Shown here one piece after another: positions 1-14,792 of a stretch of DNA of 43,518 nt. The translations under genes were made by a program, and so were the position numbers. Under the pieces are notes generated by a model that saw only the letters and a list, made by a program, of their open reading frames with translations, made no database searches and was not told where the DNA came from. Origin of the DNA: Salpingoeca rosetta (lineage: Eukaryota; Opisthokonta; Choanoflagellata; Craspedida; Salpingoecidae); assembly GCF_000188695.1 (NCBI RefSeq), contig NW_004754926.1:866310-909827 (forward strand), given 5' to 3'. Each line of letters opens with the position of its first letter. Position 1 is the first letter of the stretch.

Positions 1-476
1 TTGAGGTTGGGCCAATCTCAAGCTGGGTGCACACGCAGTTCTTCTCAAGAACGCCCCACCAGCCGTCTGAATCTTGCCAATCTCATACCTGAACGCAAGG
101 CACAAGATAAACATGGTTGAGGGTGTGGGTGAGGACACGGCAGGCTGTGAGTCTACAGCACACGCAAAAACAGCTCTTTCTGCACTATACACTTTGTGCT
201 GGCCTTGAGCAAAACATGTTGCCGATTCGAACACACACACATACACACACATACACACACATATACACACACACATACACTCGCACGCACGCACACATAC
301 ACTCGCACGCACGCACAGTTGATGACGAACCACAGGCCGGCATATTTGTCAAGTGTAAAGTTGCGTGCGCCCGGTGGAATCCGACACGGCTCATCTGGCC
401 ACGCGACCACAGAAGCAGCGCCAATCGCCACGAGGGCAACAGCAAGGATGGCAAGGAATTTCTGAACAGCCCTCAT
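1..476 (-). CDS. Secreted lipocalin-like protein, 5' part only (gene runs off the left edge)
   Basis: The ATG is at 476 on the minus strand. The first ~25 residues are a hydrophobic signal peptide (LAILAVALVAIGAASVVA), followed by PCRIPPGARNFTLDKYAGLWF. The KYAGLWF segment fits the lipocalin G-x-W motif at the start of the beta-barrel. Exon 1 most likely ends at 317 (donor gtgcgt, phase 1). Exon 2 lies in 1-81 and reads GWWGVLEKNCVCTQLEIG, with the cysteine pair expected early in a lipocalin barrel. The exon 2 acceptor is uncertain: the pyrimidine-rich site at ~89 leaves this frame closed by a stop, while AG sites just before 81 or 66 keep it open. Lipocalins bind small hydrophobic ligands, usually outside the cell; the ligand here is unknown. 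The gene is divergent from the MutS gene. I am confident of a secreted protein and moderately confident of the lipocalin fold. Confidence 0.6.
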
Positions 477-775
477 TGCGTGGCGGGTTGTCTTGTGGTC
501 TTCTGGTGTGGTGGCGGAAGAAGCAAAGATGGCGAGAGCTTGCAGCTGGGAGGGGGTGGCTCAGGGGACGATGGCCTGATGGAGCAAAGGAGTAATGAGT
601 ACTGTGGACAGCCGCAACACCAAGACAAGACAAACAACTCGTCACAACAACACAAGCACAACACACGCGCCTTCACGAACAACAGCGCCGTTGTTGAGTC
701 CTTCCTGCCAGTGCAGAAAACAGCTGACTCAGCACTTTCCGTGCAACTGCCGCCGTCGCGCACCACAACAAAGAG
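477..775. promoter_or_regulatory. Divergent intergenic region, lipocalin-like (-) / MutS (+)
   Basis: These 299 bp separate two divergent start codons, so the promoters and 5' leaders of both genes must lie here. I see no clear TATA box or other core element. Open frames crossing this interval do not connect with either protein and look like chance readings. Confidence 0.4.
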
Positions 776-1896
776 ATGCAGCAGAGTGCGCGGTGCGCAG
801 GAGCGAGGCTGTGGCACACGCTGCACTGCAGTCGAGGACAGCTGGCCGCTGCGACCACAGCATGCTGTCATCACAACAGCCACACCGCGACACTCAGATG
901 GTCCTCTTCATGGGCGTCAACACAATATTCAGACCTCAAACGCAAAGTCCCGGATCACATCCTGCTCATGGAGGTGCGTGCTGTGTGCGTGCATGTGTGT
1001 GTGTGTATGTGCGTGCAGAGGGCTGCGTTCGTGTGCGCACTGCCTCCACTGCCCCCACTGCCTGCGCTGCCTTCGCTGCTCACGCGATTTCGCTCTCCGT
1101 TTCCCCCACTTCCTTGCCCCTTCATGGCCAGGTGGGCAACTTCTACGAGCTGTATTTGGAAGACGCCATCCTGGTGAACTCCAAGCTGCCACTTGCCCTC
1201 TCAAAGAAGGGCATGGCTGGGTTTCCCATACACCGAAAGGACGCGTGGATCCCACAGCTTCAAGCCCTCTTCTCTGCCGTCGCCGTGGCAGATCAGGTGT
1301 GTGTGTGTGTGTGCGTGCGTGCACGCGTGTGTGTGCACGTGTGCTTGTGTGCCTGCTCTGCTTTCCACTGGCCACGCTGCTTTCCACTGGCCACGCTGCT
1401 TTCCACTGGCCACGCTGCTTTCCAAGCCCTTCCTTGCTTGCCTTGTGTAAGAATGAACTGCAATCACAGACATGCATAAGCACATTCATATGCACATGGA
1501 AGAGGTGCACACCCTTCCCGTTCCCTTTACTCACCATCCCCCCCCCTTTCTTCATCCTCGGCGATTATCCACCCCCTCCCCCATCATTGCCCGATTCCCT
1601 TGCACGACGCGTGCAGTGCGATCCTGGAGTGTCGGCGACGCTCAAGTACGAGGCGATGCATGCGTGCATCCTGCTTGAGCCGAGGGCCCGTCATATGTGT
1701 TGTCACATCGCTCGCGTGCTCCTCATCACTGTTGTGTCGTCTGTGCTGCATTATCTCTGTTGGGCAGACGTCAGATTGCGCGCATCTACACGCCCGGGAC
1801 GCTGCTGCCCGAAATTGACGTTGAGGATGACTCGCCCCGTCACCTCACAGCCATTGTCGCAGACAACCTGTTTGCTCCGTACGTGTGTGTGTGTGC

Positions 1897-1970
<74 letters not shown>

Positions 1971-4900
1971 CCGCGCGTGTTGTGTGTGCATGTGCGAGTA
2001 TTGGCTGCTTTCCTTTCCTTCTTCTGCGGGTAGATATCTCTCTGCTCGATGTCCACCGCTTTCCCCGCCTCACATCCACCTTTGCTTGCGGCAATGCTCA
2101 ACCGCAGCGCCAAGTTTGGGCTGTGCGTGTTCAACAACATCACGGGCCAGCTGCACTTTGATGAGATGGCACCGGCAGACCTCCTCACCACGTTGCCCGG
2201 TCTCGACACTGTTGAGCTGCTCCTCATCAACCCAGACCTCCGTGCGTGCCAAGCGCTTGGGGCGCGCGTCTTTGTTGTGCTCAGTCTGTGTTGTGCCTTG
2301 TGTGTATGCATGTGTGCGTATGCACGTGTGTACGTGTGCTGTGCTTTGTCTGGTTGTGTATGCTGTGCTCTGTGCATGGAGAGCAAGAGACGCGCACTCG
2401 TGCAGCTGCAGTCTCGTTTCATGGCCTCATCTCTGCATCCATTCACAGGGGATGATGTGTGCCGCATTCTGTCGAAGCGCGGTATTGCGCAATCACCGTC
2501 CGTCCCACTCACCAACAGTCTGCATCGCCTCAGATGGTTCGAGCGTGCATGCGTTCTTGCTTGCTTGCATGCGTGCATCCCCGCATTCACAAGCTGTGTT
2601 GTGCGTGACTTCATCTCCTCTCAAGCTGTAAATTGCATTTCTGCCCTCACTGCCACCTCTGTCGCCACAACCACCATCAACAATGCAACAGTTTTAACGA
2701 CACGTTCGTGATGGGTGTGCCTGAGAACTGGCTCGCACGGAATACGGGCGACCTTCCTCTTCCCCTCTCGGACCTCCAGCGCGCGTGCGTGTCGTGTGCA
2801 CATGAAATCGCCACTGGTGTGCTTGTGTTGAGGGTGCCAGCTGTGACTTGCTTTTGCAAGCGGCTCGCATCGCTCACATTGCTCCTTCCATCCACCCACC
2901 CATTCTTTCCATCCATTGCTTTCCTTGTTTCTCCAGTGCGGGGAACGTGGTGACAAACTACCTGCGTCGGTGCTATCCAAAGGGCCTGCCAACGCTGCTG
3001 TTGCCACACCAGAGCGGCACCAACTCCCAGTCCACAGACGCGAACGTGAGCGCAGCGTCGCCACAGCCGTCATCACCATCGTCGTCGTTTGACGTGCATG
3101 TGGAGGACGATGTGTCCGCTCTTCCGCCCATCGACAAGGAGCAGCTTGTCATTGATGCTGACACGAGAGAAAGCCTCAACCTCACCGTTCCCCGCGGAAA
3201 GGTGCGACGCAGCCTTTGTGCGCTTGTTTATGTGTGTATGTATGTGTGCGTGTGCGTGTGTGCGTGTGCGTGTGTGCGTGTGCGTGTGTGCGTGTGCGTG
3301 TGTGCGTGAGAGTGCGGGAGCGTAGGTTTTTCTGTTGGGTGGCGACAAGGCCTGGCATTGCCTGAGTTCGACACATCAGCCATCACAGGGAAGGGTGCGT
3401 ACTCAGATATGTGTGTGTGTGCACTGCAGGGCTCGCTGCTGCATGTTGTTGACAACACCGTGTCGGCGTTTGGACGGCGTGAACTGCGATCGCGACTGGC
3501 GAATCCAATCACGGACCGGCACGAGATTGAGCGACGACTGGACTTGGTCGAGTACTTCTACGACAACCACGAGCATGGTACACGCGCAAGCATGTGTACA
3601 CACACACACACATACATACATGCATACAAACTTACATACATGCATACAAACATACATACATTCACACACCGGCACACACTTACACATGCCGACAACCGCA
3701 CCTACGAGTATGTAGAATCACTGCCACCTCTGTCGCCACAACCACCATCAACAATGCAACAGTTTTAACGACACGTTCGTGATGGGTGTGCCTGAGAACT
3801 GGCTCGCACGGAATACGGGCGACCTTCCTCTTCCCCTCTCGGACCTCCAGCGCGCGTGCGTGTCGTGTGCACATGAAATCGCCACTGGTGTGCTTGTGTT
3901 GAGGGTGCCAGCTGTGACTTGCTTTTGCAAGCGGCTCGCATCGCTCACATTGCTCCTTCCATCCACCCACCCATTCTTTCCATCCATTGCTTTCCTTGTT
4001 TCTCCAGTGCGGGGAACGTGGTGACAAACTACCTGCGTCGGTGCTATCCAAAGGGCCTGCCAACGCTGCTGTTGCCACACCAGAGCGGCACCAACTCCCA
4101 GTCCACAGACGCGAACGTGAGCGCAGCGTCGCCACAGCCGTCATCACCATCGTCGTCGTTTGACGTGCATGTGGAGGACGATGTGTCCGCTCTTCCGCCC
4201 ATCGACAAGGAGCAGCTTGTCATTGATGCTGACACGAGAGAAAGCCTCAACCTCACCGTTCCCCGCGGAAAGGTGCGACGCAGCCTTTGTGCGCTTGTTT
4301 ATGTGTGTATGTATGTGTGCGTGTGCATGTGTGCGTGTGCGTGTGTGCGTGTGCGTGTGTGCGTGTGCGTGCGGGAGCGTAGGTTTTTCTGTTGGGTGGC
4401 GACAAGGCCTGGCATTGCCTGAGTTCGACACATCAGCCATCACAGGGAAGGGTGCGTACTCAGTTATGTGTGTGTGTGCACTGCAGGGCTCGCTGCTGCA
4501 TGTTGTTGACAACACCGTGTCGGCGTTTGGACGGCGTGAACTGCGATCGCGACTGGCGAATCCAATCACGGACCGGCACGAGATTGAGCGACGGCTGGAC
4601 TTGGTCGAGTACTTCTACGACAACCACGAGCACGGTACACGCGCAAGCATGTGTACATACATACACACATACATGCACACAAACATACATACATTCACAC
4701 ACCGGCATACACATACACATGCCAACAACCAAGAGAGGAAGGGGAGCAGCGTCATGTATCCTGCACAGTGTTGTTTCCTCATGTGTATGTGTGCGATGGA
4801 CTGCCATTCATCGTCGTCTAATGGCTCCTTCCATTCTCTTCCGCCCACCACGCATGTTCGCATCCGACACGACAACACCATGTCCCCGTCGCAATGACGC

Positions 4901-6679
4901 AGGTGCAGCCTTGCAGCGGCTGTTGAGTGCATGTGCTGATCCCCTCCGCTGCCTCTCCAGTCTCTCTGCCCGGGCAACGCTTTCAAACACAACCGTCAAC
5001 CTGGCCAAGCTCGCAGAGTTCTGCACACGCGTCGAGATGGTCCGTAGCTGTACAGCACACGTGTGTGTGTATGTGTGTAAGTGTGTGTGTGTGTGTGTGT
5101 GTGTAGGTGTGTGTGCGTGTGTGTAGGTGGGCGTGCGTGTGTGTAGGTGTGTGCTTGTGTGTGTATGTGTGTGTGTATGTGTGTGTGCATGTGTGTGTGC
5201 TTGTGTGTGTGCATGTGTGTACGCGCGCTCGTGCTGGTGTGCATGTGTGTTTGTTTGCTTACTTGCTTCCGTTGGTGCATATGCCACGTTCTTTGTTGCT
5301 TGCGTGTTGCTTGCCTGGTGCCCGCCTGTTGGGTACAGATTGTGTCGTCCCCAAACCTCGCGCCTGACGTGAGCAGCGTTGGTGGAGAGCAGCTGGCGGC
5401 GGCTCTTGAGGACCTGCATCACTTCACCAAGGTCATCCAGTGGTGCACATGAAGAATCACATGCACGTTACACGTTCACACACATGTACGAGGTCGCACG
5501 GACTCACGCTCACACACAAACACACGTCCGCACACATGCGCAACTCACATACACACGCGCACACACTCTCGTATACACACACTCTCTCTTACATACACAC
5601 GCACACTCATATACACACGCACACTCATATACACACGCACACTCATATACACACGCACACCTACATGCGCCACTCACATGCACTGCAATGTATGACGTGA
5701 ACAGGCCGTTCCCCGGGAGTTGTTTGAGAGCGCGAACAGCAGCAGCGCTGAGAGCGACGATGACGACGATGCGGAAACAAGCGTCTTCCCTGCACCAGGT
5801 GTGGCCTTACGCTGATCTCTGTGCACGAGCGTGCATGTGTGTTTTCACTGTCTGTCCGTGCATTCTTGTCTTACACGTTGGCTTGCATTACACATCACCG
5901 CTCACGTGAATGCCACAAACCACATCTGACACACACGCATACACACACACACACACACGCACACACACACACACACATCAGGGTTTGACGCGACTGTGGA
6001 TGAGCAGCGGGAGATTGTGTCGGCGATCCTGCGCGAGGCTCAGAAGCACGCAGCCGACATCTCGTACGTGACCGTCGCGGCGGTGGTGATGTGGTGATAG
6101 CCATGCATGATGATGATGATGATGATGGTGATGGCGGTGGTGGTGGTGGTCGTCGTCGTCGTTATTGTTGTGCACAACCTCACAATGAGGGTGCGGGTGT
6201 GCAGTCTTGATGCGCGGCTGACGGAGCCCATGGAAGGCGTGCTGGCCATGCAAATCAAACCGAAGTTGGCAGCAGAGCTGAAGAAGTCGTAAGTGCATAT
6301 CAGTGTTGATGTCAAACGTGATCGTGTGAGCCACCGCTATGCCCTTCGCCACCTGCACATATTTCCTGTCACACATCACACAACACATCACGTACGTGCT
6401 TACCCTGGACGCCACCCATGCCATTCCCCAGGGTGCGCGGGTTTTCGCTGCTCAAGCGTGGGCTGTACGACACGCCGCGTCTGCAGTCGCTCAGTTTGAA
6501 GCTCGGGCACGCGCGGCGCGAACTCACGGACGCCCAGGTGATGCAAACACATCCACACACATTCGTACGCGGGCATTACGTGTTGTTCCCATCGTTCGTT
6601 GATCCTCATTCGTTGCATCGACCCGCTGATGGATGGACACAAGCCCATTTCTCGCATTCACAAGCACACACACACACAC

Positions 6680-6722
<43 letters not shown>

Positions 6723-8267
6723 CACGCACACATACAAACACACACACACACGCACACGCACACATACACTGACACACACGCACAAACACACACACATGCA
6801 CAAATTCACGTGTTCCCCCTCGCTATATCTTCCTCCCCCCCCCCTTCGCGCCCCGTCCACCAGATGGAGTGTGCACGGCGCGTGTGCGGAGTGCTGATCG
6901 CCAACTCCCACCTGTTTGAGAAGGCCAGCCGCGTGCTTGCGCACCTGGACGTGTGCGCGGGGCTCGCTCGCACGGCGACGCTTCGCGAATACGTCCGCCC
7001 AACCATCACCGATGGCGTCGACTTCAACGTCGTGCAGGGCAGACACGCCATTCTCGACGCGCTCACAGCAGGTCCGTGCCCACTCGCTCGCTCGTTCGCG
7101 TTGATGATGCGTGTTGGGGTTGGCTTTGTTTGGTCAGGTTTGGTTTGAGTTTGAGTGTGAATTTTGATTGTTTGCGTGGTTGTTGTTTGGTGCAGCTCGG
7201 CTGGTTGTTGTTTGCTTTGCTTGGTGCCGTTATGTCGTTTGGTTCCACCAGTATGTGTCCTTACCGTGTTCATCCTCTGTGTCAGGGGACGCATTGCATC
7301 ATTTCCGCCCAAACGATTGCGTCATGGACGAGCACAAGAGCGTGATTATCACTGGCCCAAACATGGGCGGAAAGTCGACATTTCTTCGCCAGAACGCCCT
7401 CCTTGTCGTCCTGGCTCAGGTGCAGTGCACACGCATGAATCGCGAGCCAGGAATGAGAGCCGTGATGGGAACCATATCGATGTCATGCACGATGCGTGCA
7501 GGCCTTTGATTTTGCACGCACACTCACATGCGTCGCATCGTTACTCGCTTCGTGACACACACACACTCACACGCACACACATACACACATGTTCACACGA
7601 GTGCAGATGGGATCGTTTGTCCCAGCCGAGGAGTGCACGATTGGAATTGTCGACAAACTCTTCTCTCGCGTGCGTATGAGCATGTGTGTGTGCGCGAATA
7701 TGTGCGTGTGTGTACTCTAAAGGTATGATGATGACGAATGCGCTTCCTTCATCTGTCAGCGCCACAGGGCAAATAAATGCCTGTGATTGACATGGTGTAA
7801 TTCGTTCGTCTTTGTCTGCTTCCGTACACATGTTTGCACGTGCATACAGGTTGGCGCGCAGGACAACCAAGTAGAAGGGAAAAGCACGTTCCTCGTTGAG
7901 ATGGAGGAAACATCAAACATTGTCAACAACGGTGTGAACATGACCTGCAAGCCCAGGTGGCATGTGTGCTTCTTGCATGTCGTTCGTTCGCTCACACACG
8001 CACACGCACACGCACACTTTCACGCACTCACGAACGCATATGCAAACACACATGCAAACACACACACACACACAGCGACTGCGCGATCGTTTGTAGTGAT
8101 GGACGAAGTTGGACGCGGCACAAATTCGGGCGAAGGCCTCGCGCTGGCTGTGTACGTGCACCTGTGAACCATGTCCAATGTGAAAGAGCAAGCCACGACC
8201 ATTTAATGACCTGCGATTTTTCATTCATCAGTGTCTCATCACACACACGCGCACACACGCACACACA

Positions 8268-8314
<47 letters not shown>

Positions 8315-8574
8315 CCTCCCTACCTCTCGCACACACACGTACGCTCTGTGTTTTTTTTTGGTTGCAGCGCTATCTCGCACGAGCTCGCCAAGAGCGGGTG
8401 CCGATCGCTGAGTGTCACGCACCATTTGCAACTGCCCGCCCTCTGCCAAGACCTCGACAACGTCGGTGTCTACAAGGTTGGTTGGATGCTTGCTTGCTTG
8501 CTTGCACGTGTAATTATGTCTTCCTTGATCGTCGTTCATGCTGTGCTGTATTGCTAATTGCCATTCATGATGCA

Positions 8575-8614
<40 letters not shown>

Positions 8615-8835
8615 TTGTGGCTGAGAAGGACGACGACGGACGCATTCTGTTCCACCACAGCATCAAACCGGGAATCGCAGACGATGCGCACGCGATTGAG
8701 GTGGCTGCTTTTGCCGGTCACCCGCCGGCAGTCACAGACATGGCTGCCATTGTACTGCGCAGTTTGCAGCAGCAGAACTTTGGTCACGTTGATGCCGCCC
8801 CCATCAAGGCCGCAATGAGCAATGCAAGGCGATGA
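776..8835 (+). CDS. MSH1: Mitochondrial MutS-type mismatch repair ATPase (MSH1-like), 22 exon positions
   Basis: Exons: 776-973, 1132-1296, 1617-1645, 1768-1882, 2034-2241, 2449-2497, 2692-2784, 2937-3201, 3430-3577 (or copies 3763-3855, 4008-4272, 4487-4634), 4903-5039, 5339-5431, 5705-5798, 5982-6063, 6205-6288, 6432-6537, 6864-7071, 7286-7419, 7607-7669, 7850-7931, 8076-8151, 8368-8476, 8614-8835. All phases agree and give ~919 aa. The N-terminus has no acidic residue for ~50 residues and is rich in Arg, Ser and His, as in a mitochondrial presequence. Domain I carries GNFYELY with the mismatch-probing F-x-E, then MAGFP and YTPGT. Domain III carries [10 protein letters not shown] and a [12 protein letters not shown] segment. 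The ATPase has Walker [10 protein letters not shown] (exon 17), the STFLVEM segment (exon 19), Walker [11 protein letters not shown] (exon 20) and a THH signature (exon 21). [12 protein letters not shown] resembles MSH1. Length and F-x-E argue against MSH4/5; compactness argues against MSH6. It should bind mismatches in mitochondrial DNA. Confidence 0.85.
1361..1423. repeat. Three tandem 19-bp copies in MutS intron 2
   Basis: The unit ctttccactggccacgctg starts at 1361, 1380 and 1399. A fourth partial unit then breaks down. It lies inside an intron, after a GT-rich stretch, and codes for nothing. Confidence 0.85.
1883..1970. repeat. (GT)n microsatellite starting at a 5' splice site
   Basis: Nearly pure GT dinucleotides follow directly after MutS exon 4, so the donor GT is the first unit of the repeat. 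The open frames across it ([12 protein letters not shown]) are artefacts. Confidence 0.9.
2647..3700 (+). repeat. Tandem segmental duplication, copy 1 (MutS exons 7-9)
   Basis: This copy holds exons 2692-2784, 2937-3201 and 3430-3577 with their introns. It is nearly identical to 3718-4730 at a 1071-bp offset, dropping to 1057 bp after a GT tract that is shorter in copy 2. Exons 7 and 8 look identical between copies. Exon 9 differs only at synonymous sites (CGA/CGG and CAT/CAC). Confidence 0.9.
3718..4730 (+). repeat. Tandem segmental duplication, copy 2 (MutS exons 7'-9')
   Basis: Copies of the exons sit at 3763-3855, 4008-4272 and 4487-4634. About 17 bp unique to the junction separate the copies. 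Splicing exon 9 of copy 1 (ending in phase 1) to exon 7' (needing phase 2) gives an early stop, so only one copy can be used in a functional transcript. Confidence 0.9.
5057..5690. repeat. GT-rich and CA-rich intron tracts around MutS exon 11
   Basis: A long impure GT tract (5057-5225) fills the intron before exon 11 (5339-5431). A CA/CTCATA tract (5460-5690) fills the intron after it. Both give only low-complexity open frames. Confidence 0.8.
6662..6800. repeat. (CA)n microsatellite in MutS intron 15
   Basis: Impure CA repeats lie between exon 15 (ends 6537) and exon 16 (starts 6864). No coding potential beyond THTH frames. Confidence 0.85.
8271..8310. repeat. (CT)n tract in MutS intron 20
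   Basis: About 40 bp of pure CT/TC lie upstream of the exon 21 acceptor at 8367. The tract may also lengthen the polypyrimidine run of that 3' splice site. Confidence 0.85.
8577..8610. repeat. (TG)n microsatellite abutting a 3' splice site
   Basis: TG repeats run to the CAG acceptor of the last MutS exon (starts 8614). Confidence 0.85.
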
Positions 8836-9578
8836 CCGGGCACGTATGCCGTGTGTGACTATGATGTGATCTACTGTGAAATGACTTGTGCTGTCCTGTG
8901 TCGTGTGTGTGTGTGCGCGCGCGCGTTGTGTGTGTGTATGTGTGTGTGCGTGTGTGTGTGTATGTGTGTGTGTGTGTGTGTCGGTTTATTTGTGTGCCGA
9001 TGCATGAACCTGCTGCCAACAAGTCGATTTTTGTGGATAAGCCGTGCGTTGTTCTAGGCACACCGTAGCTCATGTCCTTCGCCAATTCAACCCACGCTTT
9101 GTGTGCTCCTGACATCCGTTTGTGTGTGGGTCTCTCTTTTTGTTCTTCTGAGTCTGGAACCTTTTGCTCCCACCTCCCTCAAGCCACCACCTCACCTCTC
9201 TTGCCAGCTCTTCATGACCTAAGCCACGTTTTGCCAGATTAAACAATGCAACAGACAACACAGACCGGGGTGGCGTGCGACATCAACGCAGTGGCTGGAT
9301 TTGTTTGAGCCTTGGTTGGTTCATGTAAGGTTCATGGCTGCATGTTGTTTGTTGGTTTACTGTCCCCAGTTCATTCATTTCACATCACCTCAACACGTGT
9401 TGGTCCGCAACAAATGTCAACTAGAACCCCCACATCGCACGCACTACACACCCCATCGCACACACCCCATCGCACACGCTGCCATTTCAACGCACGACGA
9501 TGGCCAAGACAAAGTCATGACAATCAACCAGTTTGCATTCACAGAAGTAACAGCAGCAGCAGCAGCAGCGTTGCCGCA
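8836..9578. other. Convergent intergenic region, MutS / AIM24
   Basis: These 743 bp lie between two stop codons. They hold a GT/GC-rich tract (8900-8985) and otherwise ordinary sequence. I see no gene here. No canonical AATAAA stands out for either strand. Confidence 0.6.
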
Positions 9579-12769
<3,191 letters not shown>

Positions 12770-13242
12770 CTCTTCCTCTGCCTCTGCCTCTGCTTTGCTG
12801 TTGCGTGTGTGTGTGTGTGGCAGTGAAATTCTGCTGAGTCAGCGAACTGCTGCTTCAGTGCTGTTGCGCCCACAAACACAAACACAAACAACGCCACAAC
12901 AGTTACGAACAGCAAGACAAGCCAAGCAACCAAGAAGCAAGCAAGTAACACACGCCACAAGTCGTGGTGTTGTGTTGTGTAACAAGTGAAGCGGCAACCA
13001 CCAGCCACATCAGCACAGCAGCTTGCAAGCAAGAGGGTAAGGTTGGTTGGTTGTGCACATGTTGGTTTGTGAGGTGAAGGCATTTACATCATCACATCGC
13101 TGCTGTTGTTGAAGCAAACAACCAGGCAAACCAAGACTCATGCAAGACCTGTTCTTATAGCAGCCGATTCCACCCCCCCCCCCTCCAACCTTTCCCCTTG
13201 AACTGGTTCCCCTGCAGCGCAGAGCAAAGCATCACCGCAAGC
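12770..13242. promoter_or_regulatory. Divergent intergenic region, AIM24 (-) / GTPBP1-like (+)
   Basis: These 473 bp separate two start codons and must contain both promoters. The stretch is rich in CAAGCAA-like and TTGCTTG-like words. No TATA box is obvious. Confidence 0.4.
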
Positions 13243-14426
13243 ATGAGCACAACAGCAAAGGAGATGGACAACTTTGACGACGTCCTCGACGACATTGTCC
13301 GCGAGGTCCAGGACATGGATGTTGTCAGCCGGCAGTCTTCCAGCCAGCCCGCAATCACCAAGGTGTGCGCCTGCGTGTCTCTGCGGGTGTGTGTGTGTGT
13401 CTCTATGTGTGTGTGTGTGTGGTATGTGTGTGTGAACCTGCGTGCGTGTGTGTGCGAACAAAGTGTAGGTGCGGCTTGCTGCCTGTGATGCACAATCAGA
13501 GACGTCATGCTCAGCAATACCAACCGTAACTGTGTGTACCTTGCCCACAACTGCGTTTACGTAGACATCCCTGGTCAAGCCAGATGAACACGTATTCAAG
13601 CATCTGCTCGGTACCCTCGAGTCTTTGCTCAAAGAGAACGAGGGCGACTGCATCTACACCATCGGCACCGGCGGTAAGTGTGTGTGTGTGTCTGCGTGTG
13701 TCTGCATGTGTGTGCGTATCTGCGTGTCTGCGTGTGTCTGCGTGTGTCTGCGTATGTCTGCATGTGTGTGTGTGTGTTTGTGCCCATGTGTTGATGTGCA
13801 ATGGGCGTTGCTGCCGTGGCAGTGAGGGAGAGCGTGCTCATCCCCCACATCCTGCGCCACTTCCCGTATCGCTGTTGTAGATGGCGAGCCCTCTGGCCTC
13901 TCTGAGGAGGACCTTGCTGCCTCTGTCAAGACGCTTGAGGAGCTGAGCAACAGCTGCGACGCGGACGTCTCTCTCCTCCGCACGCACGACGAAGAGGCCG
14001 GCAAAGTCGCAGAGTACCTCGTGCGCCGCAGGTGTGTGTGTGTGTGTGTGTCTGTGTCTGTGTGTCTGTGCGTGTCTGTGTGTGTCTGTGCGTGTCTGTG
14101 TGTGTCTGTGTGTGCGCGTATATGTGTATGTCTGTGTGTCTGTGTGCGTTTCTCTTCCTGCCCATCTGCCTATCCGTGGCTATTTTCGTTGCTTTGTGCC
14201 TTCCTGCATGTGCCCGCGTGCTCATCGCTGTTGTGTTCCTACCGTGGCTGTGCAGGTGTGCACCTGATCAGTTCTCTGAGGTCCGCGTCGCTGTCGTCGG
14301 CAACGTCGACGCTGGCAAGAGGTATGTCTGTGTGTCTGTGCGTGTGTCTGCCTGTCTGTCTGTGTATACGTTAACGCTGCCATGACGCCCTCCACCACTC
14401 ATTCTTGCACCACTCACTCACCACCC

Positions 14427-14461
<35 letters not shown>

Positions 14462-14741
14462 CTTAACAACAACAACAACAACAACAACCAACACACCAGT
14501 ACCCTACTTGGTGTGCTGACGCACAACGTGCTCGACAACGGGCGTGGCCTTTCCCGCCAGAAGCTGTTCCGGCACCAGCACGAGATGGAGAGCGGGCGCA
14601 CGTCCAGCGTCTCGTACAACATCCTCGGCTACGACTCCAAAGGCGCAATTGTTAACAAGCCGGGACACGACGGCCGCCTCGACTGGGTGCAAATCTGCAC
14701 AGAGGCTTCAAAGGTGCGCTCGCGCGGTGTGTGTCTGTCTC

Positions 14742-14792
<51 letters not shown>

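Noticed and set aside
1..90. Frameshifted lipocalin pseudogene
   Set aside because: A frameshift was my first reading, but alternative AG acceptors restore a phase-compatible frame, so a pseudogene call is not needed.
117..2033. 638-codon open frame on the plus strand
   Set aside because: It runs through intron GT repeats and two genes in the wrong frame, and its protein is full of Cys/Val and Thr/His repeats. Real MutS exons lie in other frames here.
5460..5700. CRISPR-like repeat array
   Set aside because: Simple CA/ATAC microsatellite without distinct spacers; the genome is eukaryotic.
776..8835. MSH6, MSH4 or MSH5 identity
   Set aside because: MSH4/5 lack a domain I with F-x-E; MSH6 is much longer with a PCNA-binding arm. 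The compact length, presequence and [12 protein letters not shown] segment fit MSH1.
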